From: Meandrina meandrites
Lineage: Eukaryota; Cnidaria; Anthozoa; Scleractinia; Meandrinidae
Assembly (NCBI GenBank): GCA_963693305.1
Contig: OY855913.1
Location: 26,122,614 to 26,186,613, forward strand
Direction: 5' to 3'
Length of the DNA stretch: 64,000 bases
The notes beneath the pieces are model-generated. The model saw only the letters and a program-made list of their open reading frames with translations. It made no database searches and had not been told where the DNA came from. Each line of letters opens with the position of its first letter. Position 1 is the stretch's first letter. The position numbers and the translations under genes are program-made. This document shows positions 33,304 through 46,800 of this stretch, in pieces.

Positions 33304-36300
33304 CTGTGAATTGTCAAAAAGTAATCTAAAATAACTATTTACAAAGTTAAAAATTTTTGAGACACTAACGCTTTACACTTAAATTAAGTGTCAGAGAGTT
33401 TTCGTGTACTAGCTCTCATCTAAGTGAAAATCTATCTCATTCTTTTAACTGGCAAATTCTTTCGGTAGAGTATATTCTTTGGGGTGGCGAATGGTTCCTG
33501 GAAAATTGTGGGCCTCCGATACCTTTGAGTCACGAAGTTTCGTTTTTCTGTGTTTGTTTGAGACTCGAACCTTTTGCCGGAAGGTCTCGGAGTCTCGGAT
33601 TTGTTTGGGGTTTGGCTGGTCGAGTCTCGGTAAAAATAAAATAGAAAAGGTTTTAGGAAATAGCGTTTCAATTTCTAATTAGTCAGTATTAGTTAATTCT
33701 GACTTATTTGTATATACTAGTTCGAAATTTATAAATGTAACTTTTATAAATGTAATTCTTAATTTTTAGGATAGTAGGTCCACATCAGCCCTTTGGCCGC
33801 CTTTTACTCAACCTACTCATCAAATAAAGTATGTATGTATGTATGAAAGGGACCTTTCTTCAAGCGACACAGCTAAGGCGTGAGATGATACGCTTCTTTC
33901 TAATCTTAAAAGGAGGTGGGTGAACCACTTCGAGTTTTCCCTTCGGCTGAGTCATGAATAAACCAACAGGAAGCCAATTGTAAATATATTTTTTTCCATC
34001 TTATAAATAAACGTTACGCTTCTGATCAGCATTCCCTTAGTCTGGGGGGTAAGGAAGAGAGGACGGATGACATTTCAGACTAGTGTTCCCTTAATTGGAT
34101 CACGCGACTAACTGTGAACATCTTTGATAGTTAATAAATGCTCGAGTAACTTGATTGCAAAACCCAAAACTTCAACCTTGAAACTAGATCAATCCATTTG
34201 CGTGTTTCCCGAACGATTAACAGCTTTCAAAATACTGTCATACATCACAATCCCTGAAAGGAACCAGTCGATCAAGAAAGACAAATCGCCCGAGGTATTC
34301 TTCAATCCAGTTATCAAACCAATAGGAACCTAAAACTGGGTACATAAGTTTGATGTTATCTCAAACGGCTAGTCAAAGCAATTTTAATTGCTAAATATTT
34401 CCAAATGTTTGTTTGCCTTCAAGAGAACATCTACTATTTTTATTGGCTACCATTTGGATTAGGGTATAAAGTGGGGCTGATATATAATAGCTATCCGACC
34501 TATTCCAATTTTCATTACCAGTTTATTCAGATAACTTTTTTTTTTTTTTGCAGGGCACGCAGGAGCCAGTTTCGAAAGCTGTCCTACTACGTTAAATACA
34601 GTTTATTCCGTGAGCCGTCTTGGCCTTGGAGTATTGGACAGGCAATGGCGCAGGCTACTTGTTAATTAAATTGTTTTAGACATTTTATTATCAACCTCAG
34701 AATCCTTCTTTGTTATCTATTGAACGAGGTTGAATCACACGACTACAACTCCAGCCGTGATTCATGAATTTGAAATTGCAAAATCACTTACAAGTTTGTT
34801 TAATCTCTCTGTTTTCATGTTTCTCACTGGGGACGCGCGTATTTAAAATGCTGGTAAAATGTGCAGAAATTGTTCCGGCTGATAAAGTACAGATCATATC
34901 AAGAAAGTGCGCGAATTTGCAATCTTATTTGATATTCCACGAGTCAATCAGACTCACATTAGATCAGACTGTAGTTCGACCGGACACTCTGCCTAAAGCG
35001 AACTGAGGAAATAAATAGTTTTCTAGGCTAGCCACCGGGTGATAAGGGAAAGTAAGGGAAATTACACGGCAAGCACGACCATGCATATGGTTGTGAATGA
35101 GAGATGAATTGGCACGGCGAAAGTTGTGACATGTGTATTTTAAGGAAGTCGGGACAAGACGGGAAAAGGACGAAAGGAGCGGTCGGCGAGCAAAACGGGC
35201 CGAGAAAAACCGGGAGAACCTGTTATTAAGATTATAAAATAAGATGAAATAATTGATAAATCTTCAGTGAGAAAAGTGATAAATGTATTTGTGGGACCAT
35301 TTGTGTCCCATAAGACAAAAAAACGCAATTTACAAAGTGCCTTTTCAAAATTACATATTATAAAAACAAATTAACCGCAAAAATCTGATACATGATTAAA
35401 GATCAGCTTGCTATACACTCACAAGATGCAGGCTGCTTCGTCATTCAATTCACCCAAAAAAATTCCCACGTAAACAAAAACAACAAGCATGCAGAAATAA
35501 TACTTTGTAAAAAAGACACCTTAACTGAAACAAGTCGAAATGGTTTACAGGCAGAAAATTCCAGAAATACAATTGGATTTCCATAACAGAATACTCGATC
35601 TTTTAGCTTTGTACTGAGTTGTTTACGAAATGGTGACGACGAATTAACGAAATACAGATTGCTATAGGAAATTCTATACAGATCGCTGTTCCGAAGATTG
35701 TCAAATAGTTCAATTTGGCTCGGTAACTGGATAATAAATCACGTGCTATGTGCTCTGACCAATCAAATCGAAGCACTCTCTACTCGGCCAATAACAGGCA
35801 AAACCAACCAGTTGTGTTTTGGAACACGTGAGTAATTCCGTGCATGCCGCAACATCTAATTCCCACATTTTGCTGAAGATTATTGAATACGATTTTTTAG
35901 CAGGTTTTCCATGGCTCTTGAAGTCATTTTGAGGAATAGTGATTAGATAGGTGGTTTATTTAGTTTACATTTAGTCTACGGGATAGCTCCATAGCAAAAT
36001 CTGTGTTTAACTTGATGTGCCCATAACTCACTTATACTTTAATACTAATTATCAATTAGTGTAGTCCCATTTTACAGCTAGCCTGCGATCAGGTCCTTTT
36101 CCTAGATGTATGTAAGGAGGGCATAACGCAGGTTACAGCTTTCCACGAAAGATGCATACCTATACTTTTTTATGTTTTCTTCCGGGTTACTATTTAGATG
36201 ATTATTATTAGTTGAAGAAATTTATATAACAAATGGCCGCAAAGTCTGTGTACTGAATGCATGCTATCTTAGCCAGTGACTAAAACATTTTCCCATTATT

Positions 36301-36374
36301 TACACAGTTTGCTAACATGGGCAATGCCATGTGACAAGACCATATGGACGCAACGTTACAGACAAGTGAAATCT
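33304..36374. other. Intergenic; 3' side of the polycystin gene
   Basis: I see no supported gene. ORFs at 33432-33671, 34405-34665 and 34764-35006 show no domains. A minus-strand frame of about 98 codons without a Met start (about 35442-35735) is open but unrecognised and may be a retroelement remnant. An AGCCTGCGATCAGG repeat end occurs at about 36080. I could not place the polycystin poly(A) signal confidently. Confidence 0.45.
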
Positions 36375-37801
36375 TCAAGCGTCAGTGGAATTCCAAGGGG
36401 AGAACACGTCTCCCTCAAAGCTCAAATTAAATGTTCCACCCCCGTCATCTGCGTCGAACCTCTCAGCTGCCGCATACATGTCCTGCCGCAGCTCCTCGAC
36501 CTGCTGTTCTTCGTTTAGCTCCTCGTCAGCCTCAGCATAGGCAGCTTCGGCATTGACTCCCCACCTCCTCTCCACAATGTGGTCCAACAGACGTTCCTCA
36601 GCCCATTCCTCACAGTAAAAACCGCTCAGGGATGACTCCAGTCTCGTGAAGCGCTGAGCAACTAAGTCCATCGGTTTGAACTTTCGCTTGGCTGCCATTT
36701 TCTTCTTGTTTTTCAACGCCAGCAGATCTTTATGTACTTCTTCTTCAATGTCTTTTTTCTCGAGTGGCTCGTCGGAAACCATCACCTTGTTCGGCTGCAT
36801 GCCAGTGAATTTCCTAAAGCGCTTGATCATAAAGTCGACGATTTCGTACTCGTTCTCCTGTTCATCTATGCCCTCCTTCACTTCAGAAAACACATCCAGC
36901 ACGATGGTAAGGAACATATTCATCAATATAAACGTGCCCAAGACCATGAAGGAGAAGAAGAATAAGGGTCCCAGGGTAGGGGCTGCCTGTTCAATGGCCC
37001 TGTAGTCAAACGCTCCAAGTAAAATTCCCATCACGGTCTCGCACGTGGAGACAAAGTTATAGAACTCGGAAATGTCCTTGCCGAACACGGCAAAAGCGAA
37101 CAGTGAGTAAGATAAGAAAAACACCAAAAAGACCACAGAAAAGGCGGCCAAAGGACCAGCTGAGCCCCTCAAGGTTTGTGCAAGAATCGTGATACGACGG
37201 TTGAAACGTAGAAGCTTAATTGCTTTGATCCACGCCGTGAACACCACTAAGGCAACCATATACATGAATACCTCGTTCCAGGACGCTACTCGACCAAAAC
37301 TGACGTATTTCCCAGGGTTGTTTTCGAGACTGGCAATCGCTTGGCTGACGAGCATTGTGCGTGTAAAGAACATTCCCACGCACGTGAACACCAAAATGAT
37401 CATGGTGAACTCGATATAGTTCCAGAACTCTTTAAAGTAACCTTTGCGTAATCTGTAGAGTTGCTTGAGTTCCTGATAGATGAACACGCCAAAAAACAGT
37501 AAGATGAAAAACTCGCAAGCCAAGAGGAACGATTCGAAACCTCCACCGAAGGTGAAAAGGCGAGCGATCTTGAGATCTGTGAATAGAAAAACGCCATTGG
37601 TCGGAAGGAATTCAACCACTAAAGTCATCACGCAGAACAGATTTGCCACGTGATTATAGGTTGCTATTTCAGTGATAACAGCGCGAGTTTGTGCATCGAT
37701 CCAGTTGTTGTCTTCCAGTGTCTGAATGATCTTTGTTGCATTCTCTCTGGTATAACCTAAGTCCGCAACGAATCCCCCTCCACCATATGTAGAAACGTAT
37801 C
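36375..37801 (-). CDS. PKD1-like: Polycystin-1-like last exon: TRPP-type channel core and C-terminal tail
   Basis: 474 codons plus stop. It opens with GYVSTYGGGGFVADLGYTRE, the end of the TOP domain, then the channel helices: FCVMTLVVEFLPTN, FFILLFFGVFIYQE, YIEFTMIILVFTCVGMFF, FMYMVALVVFTAWIKAIKLL, and the last two helices with a pore loop between them (FSVVFLVFFLSYSLFAFAVF; TVMGILLGAFDYRA; FSFMVLGTFILMNMFLTIVL). The tail is charged, with a likely helical segment (EELNEEQQVEELRQDM), and ends PWNSTDA. The family's vertebrate channel partner is PKD2. This protein's TRPP-like core could be conducting or regulatory; the sequence cannot decide. Confidence 0.95.
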
Positions 37802-40800
37802 CTGAGAAAAAAATAAAGAAGATGAAATATTTAATTTTGGTTCTACTTAATTCTTTCCTTTCACATTTGTGCCAGCATGCAAAATCTGTTTATAAGTAGC
37901 AATATGTCCCCAATATGTAGCGTTGGTTTATAAGCCATGCACCATTGCATCTGCTCTTTCCTTGTTTCACTTATCTGTTGACAATATTAGACTAGTACAC
38001 ATGTACGAGTAGAGGGCTCTTGGGATGTGTCAAGTTCGGAACACGCTTTGAGTTAAAATTCTGAGCAAAACTTTTAATGCATGGTGTACTTTTTATTACG
38101 ATGTTATACAAAGAGGATTAACTTTCACCTCAGTTTGTGGATAAAAACCAATTTTTGCGACCATTCAAATGAAAGCTTTAGCGTAGTTTTTTTCAAACGT
38201 GGCACTGCTTGTGCTTAATATTTTTAAAGATTAAACATTTTTAACCGTTTGTTAGTTGTTAGGCAACCTAATAAAGCCCGTCCATTCTGGATATTTGACC
38301 CAGCCCATTTCCCCAAAGTTCTTAAGGTGATGGTAAACGAGGACACATTGCTGCGGACACATTGTTGCTCATAACGTTTAATTCTTGCACAAGCAAACGG
38401 GCAAAACATTTACTTGTCTTGTTACAGATACAACATGTTTCTGAAAGAAATCAGAAATGATTTCAGTGTGTCTCGGACACACATTTTGTGTCCTGTACAA
38501 AACAGGGAAACATTTGTGTCCGCAACAATGTGTCCTCGTTTGCCACCGCCATTAGGCGCAATAACCAAGGAAACTCGCATCTGTAAAAAAACAAGCATTA
38601 TATGGCCAGACATAATGTAATTTATGTCAAGGCGTGGTGCTCACATGATAATCCGTTGGGTAACGTTGTACCAGATACGCCAAATATAACCAATGAAATT
38701 TGGAGGCGTTGCTTCGCCATTGTTCCTTCTCTCTAAGGACAAAATCACCTCGGAGTAAAATCTCGTATTATTAGAGAGATTTGTTTGTTTTTCCCGCGAA
38801 CGGCATAAATTTCACCTCTGCAGTCTGTTGTTTGGCGTTTGTACGCGGAAATGAGAAGGTCTGTGTTTGTCGTGAATGTGTAATTTTCTCCCTATTTCTC
38901 TAACTATTTTATTTTAGAATTCGATAGAAAGGGAACAAAATGAAAGGCAAGCTCGCGTTTGCCGTTTGGCGTATAACGTCATGCTTAATCTCTCTATTGC
39001 AAGTAACAGGGAATTCGAGCGAAGCTCGCGCCAAGAGTTGAGATCCCTGTGTTGGTTTATCACACGCCTTGATATAAATATAGTTAGTCTTACCCATAAC
39101 AGGTAAGGTATCCAGTTCATCTGATGTGTTGAATTCCCAGGCCTGGTAGGTGAAAGGTGGATTGTACAATGACTCGTTCTTCAGCGGCTCCCAGGCAATG
39201 TCATACTGACCATTGTCTTCAGCGAAAAACCCGTACCAGTCATTACATTCGTCAATGTAACTTGTAAAGTCTGGTGCAACTTCACAGCTATCTGTTTATA
39301 AAAGAATTGAATAATGTTGGCGATTTAGACATGATTAAAAATAGCAGTAGCGGATTCAGGGTAGGGGCCCGGGGGGCCGGGCCCCCCTTATGTTTTCTTT
39401 GTTCTGCCGGAACTGTCTTTGCAGAATTCAACATTCATAGTCAAACTTTCAAGAACTACCCCCCCCCCCCCCCCCTTAGGTGAAGGTCTCGATCCGCCAC
39501 TGAATAGAGTAGTTTTCACTTGAGAAAATAATTCACATTTTCTTGGCTTTTGCATTACTACTGTCAGAGGTCGATCTAAAAGTCTCGTGCCACTTTCGAA
39601 TCGATGACTCTCTAGCTTGATGATTAAGATCTTATAGTTTCTACGAAGACTGTTCGCTCGCCGCTCTTTCCCCGCGTTCAACGATCGAAGAAAACCACGA
39701 AAAAATAGAGGCCGTTTTACAACTGAGATGACGAAGGGTGGTGGACGGGGGGATGGTGGTGTGGTGGGTGGGGGCAGAATTGCAGTCCAGAGTTCTTCCT
39801 ATGTATTTTTTATACCTATTCTACATACTGAAGTCTTGAACAGCTGCTGAATTTCGGATGTCAAATGGGTGAGAAAATTTGCGCAACTGAAGTCGATTAT
39901 AGGCCATAATCCAGAGAAGGCCTTTGCATTATATGTAGAAAAATATTTGTACATAACAAAATCTCAAGGATAATTTTATACTAAAACATTGACTTAATCT
40001 GGCTTCTTTTGTCGGTTTTGAATCAAGGCTACGCTAAGATAGATCTTGTCGCCTTAAAAAAGTAATTTTGAATTGGGCAATCTATAGAAGTGTATTTTTT
40101 AATTTCAATAATAAAAGAGCAGATCTTTAAACGTTACTCACGGTTTTTAACTCTAAGTTGTCTAAATCTCGCCATTCCTATGATGTAAGCCGTGAGATCG
40201 GCAGTGAAGCCGGGTTCAGTGTCATTTCCATTGTACCAGGTTGTGGTGTAAAGAGCGTTCATCAGCGTCGTCTTGGCGTACAGGTAGAAGTTTTCACGGC
40301 TACCAATCTATTTTGTACGACAAAACACAACTTGAATGAGTAAAATCCAAAACGCCGGTAGTATAAGAGTTAGCCTACGAGAGCCAGATATGTCCAGGAT
40401 TACGGACAGCTTCTTTAATTCCGAAACTGATGTAACTGAAGTAACAAGTCAGTCACGATTCCGGCCCTGGCGTTACAATGTTATCAAGCAAACTATTGTT
40501 ACTCTCCCCTCCCCCGGTTGGGATGCTACCCACAACGGTTGTCAGGTTGCCCTAACAATTCGCAGGTACCCATCCTCTTGGGGGTGGGGGAGGCACTATG
40601 AGATTGAGTAAATAACACATTGACCCTGGCCGATCTGGAATTCAAATGTCCTGAACAAACATATATGGGCTATATAGGTATGTGCCGCGGGATAGCGTAT
40701 GGTTTTTGAGCTTCTCGGTCCTCAAATAGGGTGTGATTCCTGGATAGGGTACCTAAATTTTGCCCGCTAAAATAAACGCCCAACTAATCGAAATAAAAAA

Positions 40801-43800
40801 AAAGTGGTCTGTTAAAACTGAACTACCTGTTCAAGTATTAGCAAAGCGATTTTATAAAGATTTGAGCTTTGCCGTGCGTAGTTAGCCTTTATTTGGGTCG
40901 TCACGCAACGCTTTTCCTCCCCTTGAATAGGGTGTCATTTTTCGGGTTTAAACCGTAAAAAGGTATTAATATTCGTTTTCTTTATCCTTAAATAGGGTCA
41001 GTGTTCATGAACCTTAGCGGCACACCCCCATCCGAATTTATGGCAGTATCTTTCCCCTCCCCGGGCCTTCAACGCAATTAGGTAACGTTGTCTCAGGCCT
41101 AGCGTCCCCACTTACCGCTGAAAAGCTCTTTTTGCCTCCGTGCACTCCTTCCACGAATGAGTTGTACATTGTTTGCCTGAATGCGAAGGAAGTTGGATCT
41201 CGATGAGAATAGCTGACGATGCATAGACAGGCGACGAAAAACACGTAGAGCGCGACCTCCTTGATGATTGCATTCATTTTCATCTCTTTAAACCTGCAAA
41301 ATAAAATTACAAACGTGTTTTTGATAAAACCAACACTTAAAGACGACAACATTGTTAAAATCTCTGCCTTTCGAAAAGTTGCAGACTAATGACACGAAAA
41401 TATACACTGATATATCATTACTTGGTCATTATCTGGTCTTCGAAGAAAACTGTTCGCTTCTCGAAACAGCTAATGTCCGCGGCCAAATGTCCACGAATGG
41501 TTTGGCGCCAAATGGCGGTTTTTGTTAATACATTGTATGAGCTGAAACGTCCCGCAGAATACATGACTAACTTCTCATTCTTGTCATATACGAACATAGT
41601 TAACTCCATTGTAGCCGCGGGCCTTGTTATCAATATTGTACACATGGTAAAATTGTGACAGAAATTCACCCAGTTTACAACTAATTATACCTGAGTTGTC
41701 TAGCTTTTTCCAGTTTGGTTTTGTCGGGAGGTTGTAGACGGATAAGCGACTTTGGTTTCATCCTCTTGTCGCCTGATTCTAAAAGAAAGAGAGGACAGTA
41801 ATTAAAAATAGGGATGAAATATATAATACTTTGATTATTACTTGTCACAAGCGCTCAGGGGACGGAACGCACAGCCCATGGTTCAACATTATTTGAAAGC
41901 ATACTCTCTCAAGGTTTGATCCACAACTAAGCTAAAAGTTTCAAACCTTATAAACGCTATTCAAAAATGGCTGCCAATTTTAAATTCTTTTGTATGTATT
42001 TAAATAAGCCTTACTAACCTCGTTTTTGAGTTGATAACTCAAAAGAATTTTTTATCTAGAACAAGGCTAGTGAGGCTAGTTTAATTTTACACAAACTATT
42101 TAGGAGCCATTTTTGAATAGGGTCTATAGACTTTGAACTCGGTAAAGTAGGAAGCTGACATAACAGAATTCCAACGGCAACTGAACTCACAATAGAAAAT
42201 AGAACACTGTGAAAATTGACGTATTTCTTCTTGAAACTGTCACTTGTATAGTTGATATGCTTGTGAACATTTAATTACAATAACACTGTTATAAAATAAA
42301 AAGTCAAAAAAGCAAAAAAAGGACTAATTAGCGAAATCCTTATTAAAACAGCTCACACCACTCACAGAGAATCCATTTTACATGTGTCGAACTATGCCTA
42401 TACAAGTATGAGAAGAACAAGTCAAAACCTGTTTTTTAATGTATTGATAACTGCTTTGAGAACTATCACACGGCTCAGGGATAGTTTAATTGCCTAATTA
42501 ATTCCTATTTGCCTTTTTTCATTTCCCTTTTTTCTATGACAACGTTATTACAATTATTATTACAGCCGACTAGTCCCAGTTTTCTCTCTTGCTCTCTGCT
42601 ACCATAGGAATCCCAATATTAAGGATGAAAAGGAGTAGCATGCGGAGGAGGCTAGCGTAGTCGCACTGACCTCTTTTTGGACCGTTGTGTAACCAATCCT
42701 CGTCGTCGAGTTTTTTCTTGTCGTCGTCTTCTTCTTCCTCTTCCTCTGGAGGTTTCTTGATGATAATGGCGATTATGAGGGCGATTCCAAGGATTTTAAT
42801 TGGTTGACTGATGAGCACGTCTTGAAAGAATGATATCAACATGGATGAAATCCACTGTGCCGATTTGTCTTTGCCAAATTGCAACCCGTACAGAACACAG
42901 AAAAAGGCCGTCGTGAAACATGTTAAGAAGCAGATAACCCAAGCGATGTACAGAAACCAATACGGCAGCAGCTTCTTCTTCTTCTTCTTTTTCTTTTTCT
43001 TCTTCTTTTCCATTTCCTCCTTTCGCTCTTGCTTGGAAATTCTGAAGCTAATATCCTCGGATTCCACGCCTAAACCTAGCGCGGCTTCATCGTTTTCCGC
43101 CAAGTTTGTTTTGGAACTGAAGTCCAAAAACTGCTCTTCTTGTTTCGAGCCCGTGTGCAGGATCTCGATGAAGTCATTCTTGTCGCTTTTGTTGAAATCG
43201 AAGAAGCAGAAAAACAATTCCTGGAACCACCAGCAGGTTCGCTTGCTGCGTCTCTCTCTGAGCTCCTCTTTCGTTGGTTTCGCTTCAACGTTACGAAAGA
43301 TTCCAACGATAAGGAGGTTAACTGGAATGATAATCAAACTGCTCATGATGCCGATTCCAATCTGAGCTGGACTGAATGCCAGTGGTCCAATCTGAAGAGT
43401 GGAGGCAGGGTCACTTTCACCCCCAACCTGATAAAACATAGCATTTGTGATCATAGAACAGTACAGTAGGGTTAAGCAACAGGTTATGCGCTGGAGTCGC
43501 GTAAAACGACTCTTGGCAGGGCGGATGAATACTGAGAACCAAAGATGGCCATCAGCCAGGTTCTTCTGAGTGGTGGAGTAAAAGAGATGATTGAAGCTTG
43601 TCACTTCATCGTGGCCTGCCACTGGAATCAACCGATCAACCGTGCCATCACCTTCTTCCACTGCCAACCAACCCTCGCAGATGAACAAGAATTTCTTGTC
43701 ATTGTTGAGGTCGTGTACGAGTACGCGACTGACATACCACGAAGGTGAGCGACCTGTTAGAAATAAAGGAAGACTGGTGACCAATCCGTTTTAAAACTGG

Positions 43801-46800
43801 TGCCCAGACAAGCAGGATAGGCATATGCTCTGTTTTGTTACTGCTTTTACTTTTATCCTATAGGTCAGTGCTACGTATGGCTGTCTTCATTTTCAGAAGT
43901 CAATAAATATGTATTAATTGGTATTAACAACTAGCCATGGTATATTGCAATTACTGAGTGTAGATTGGTTTACAAGCCACGGAAAATAAGCTCATATACC
44001 ACGGACTACAAACATGGTAGGTGCACGCGTCAGCGAGAACAGCCGGTACATGCCATACATTTGTATAAATACGTCGCTGGTGATAATAAGGTATTCGAAT
44101 AAAGCGCTTTTAAAATGAGTGTCGTAAAACCAAAATCAAAGCAATTACAGACAGCTGCAACAAACGTGTAGCATTTCCTGCTTACCTGCATTGTTGTGCC
44201 AAAGATGTAAGTAATTCAATTCTCCAAAGCTTTCTGGAAACGTGGCCAAAAACACATCGACGCCACGTCGCTGAAAAGTCTTACGTTTGGGATCTTTCAG
44301 CGCGCGAGGCTCACTTTCACCTTCATCTCCAGACAGAATAAAGCTGACATCAGCAGTTGTTCCTGCTCGTTTTCCGTACCCAGTGTACACAGTTATCTCG
44401 TAATGGTGTTGGTCAAAAGGTTCGTTGTCTTCAAGCGGAGTTACTCCAGCCTGGAATGGAACAACAGGATTTGTATTGGCGTAATGAAAGACATATATGA
44501 ACTGCGGATTAATTATGAAATGAATGATCCTCGCAGTGCGTAAGAAATTTAATCAATTGCATTTTTCAGCCTGAAGAAAATTTCAAGGTTAAAACGGAAT
44601 TTTGAGCCCATGAACTCCACGATACCGTTGCGCTGTTCTACCAACTGAGCTATGGTACAGCAACAATTGAGCTAGAGCAACTCACCGGTATCGCGGAGCG
44701 AGGTGATAGGTTCTAATCCCGTTGTAGCCTTGAATTGTTTTCATGCAATTGATTGTTTTCACACTGCTAGGATCATTTCATTCATTTCAGGATTTTTATT
44801 AGAAGCTAAGATGGCTTGGACATGTTGGAATCGCTAGAGTTTATAGTAGTGGTCAGAGCATGTGCGGAGCAATTAGTGGCCAGTTTAAAAATTCTACACA
44901 TTAGCAAAGCAGTATATTTTGAGCTGGACATGGGTTTCAGACACTCTCTAAGTGAAGGAAAGCAAAAACAAATCACTTCATTTTAGCGTCAAGGAAGTTC
45001 ACTGTTGTGAATCGTGGCCCTGTCCACCAGTAAGATCAGTCGTATAAAACGTAAGAGAATTAATTCCCGTGAAGGGACACTTAGCTAAGATGTGGTTATT
45101 GTATTCAGTCGAACCTCCGCTAGCTTTCGTACACCTCCTGTAGGCAGCCACCCTTCAGTACGTAAACTAGTAAGGTGAAATCTGCGTTCGAGCCTAGTGG
45201 ACCCTCAGGCCGGAGCTTATCCCGGTTTCCATAGCATGAAGCGACTAGGAGTATTTCTACTCCCCCCTGGATGGGATGCTAGTCCATCGCAGGGTTACCC
45301 CCCAGCAGTAAATTCGCCGGTACTCATTTATACACCAGGGTGGAGAGTTCACCGCGGTAAAGCATCAGTAAGGATATGTAAAATAGCTGCTGAGGAGTAA
45401 ATATATTTTCAGTTCTCTCAAACGACTTTTAAAATGCTCCGCATCCGAACAAAATTACTTTGACAATGGCGCCGACACTGTCCGGATTTCGCCGTTTTCA
45501 AACACTCAGAACTTTTTTAGTAAAGCTCCAAAAAATTTAGTAAACCAGGAGAATACTTTTAAAAAAATCAAACTTTGAACAGTGAAAATAAAAACCTTAT
45601 CTTTGAAGTAGTTTTCTTGTTTTTTACGTTTTACCGCGGTGAAGGTGGAGGGAGGCATGAGAGTAAAGTTTTTTGCCCAAGACAAACTCGCACTAAGTAG
45701 TGACCCCAGCCATAGCGCTCGATCCGGAGTCTAAGCGAGCATTTTGTCTTGTCCTTTGGGTGTCCGCTTACAGGAGGTTCGACTTTAGTTCTGAAGTCAA
45801 CAAATATGATCCTTCAGTTAACTTTTCATACCCGACCAATATCCTTTTTGTCTTCTCTTCGGGCATAAATAGCTAATATCATGTAGACACCAAATATTCC
45901 CAGAACAGCGGCCAGGGCAACAGGATTCTCTGCCAGATTGGCATTGAATACTTTGTTGAAGTCGATCGGGTTTGGTGCCACAAACATGCTACCTGTGAAA
46001 AGATGTTATAGACGAAGTGTTCAGTAGCGATCCGCTATAAGTGACCTTTCTTCATTAATATTGTGTTTGCTTTACGGCGTTCATACGCAGTGCTCGCGCT
46101 AACCTGTATCTTAGGTGTAAAAGGGGAGAGGAGGAAGCACAAAAACTCTCCTTTTTCCTCTCCCGTTTACATCTTTTAACCACCCCACCCCCACCCTTCC
46201 CGACGGCTTCCACGCAGACAAAGCGTGCGCCAGTGCCGTTTCCGCCAAGAACTGCCGGCTCAAATGTCTGAAATCCCCCACTTTCCAGTCAAAAGATAAG
46301 ACAGTTGCTGAAAAAAACATCTTTAGTAGGCCGCAGATACAAAAATAATTGAATAATTGTTATCCCCCTATAGCTTATCAGCTCAAAAATTTGGTTTGTT
46401 GCTACTCTCTTCAAAACGTTTCCTTGCTTCTCCATTTAACTTTCGGTAGCAATTTTTAATATTTGACGGAAGAGGGTGGTGTTAATTCGAGTCAGGTGAA
46501 CGTATTTCCCCGGGTGGGTGCTACTTCGAGGAAATACTGCTCTATATGCTTGTGTTGTGACACACATATTCAGCTCTTACTTGCAATGTTCACTTTGCTC
46601 ACGCTTCTTCGGAATCGCTTTCGCTTGACAACCTTTTTAACAGTCTGAGTTTCCCCGTTGCCTTCAGATGCAGCCGTCGTTGGTGCCACGGTAGTCGTTT
46701 CCTCGACTTCTTCTTCGACTTCTTCTGCATCGTCCTCACCGGGTACACATAGACAGTGTGTGCTGTTCGCGATGGTTTTTGGTCCAACCTGATGTTAAGA

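Noticed and set aside
35442..35735. 98-codon minus-strand open frame (FDNLRNSDLYRISYSNLYF)
   Set aside because: No Met start, no acceptor that fits a neighbour, no family recognised. Left as a possible repeat remnant.
42570..42670. Read-through of polycystin exon 17 to a stop at 42570
   Set aside because: A GTCAGT donor at 42671 joins in phase to the next exon, and the read-through lacks the conserved linker and TM6.
46487..46498. A CAC CTG ACT (H-L-T) on minus in the intron after the GPS exon, as a possible missing cleavage-site mini-exon
   Set aside because: No flanking acceptor or donor gives the right phase, and the next codons (R-I-N-T-T) do not resemble the usual T-x-F-G. Taken as chance.
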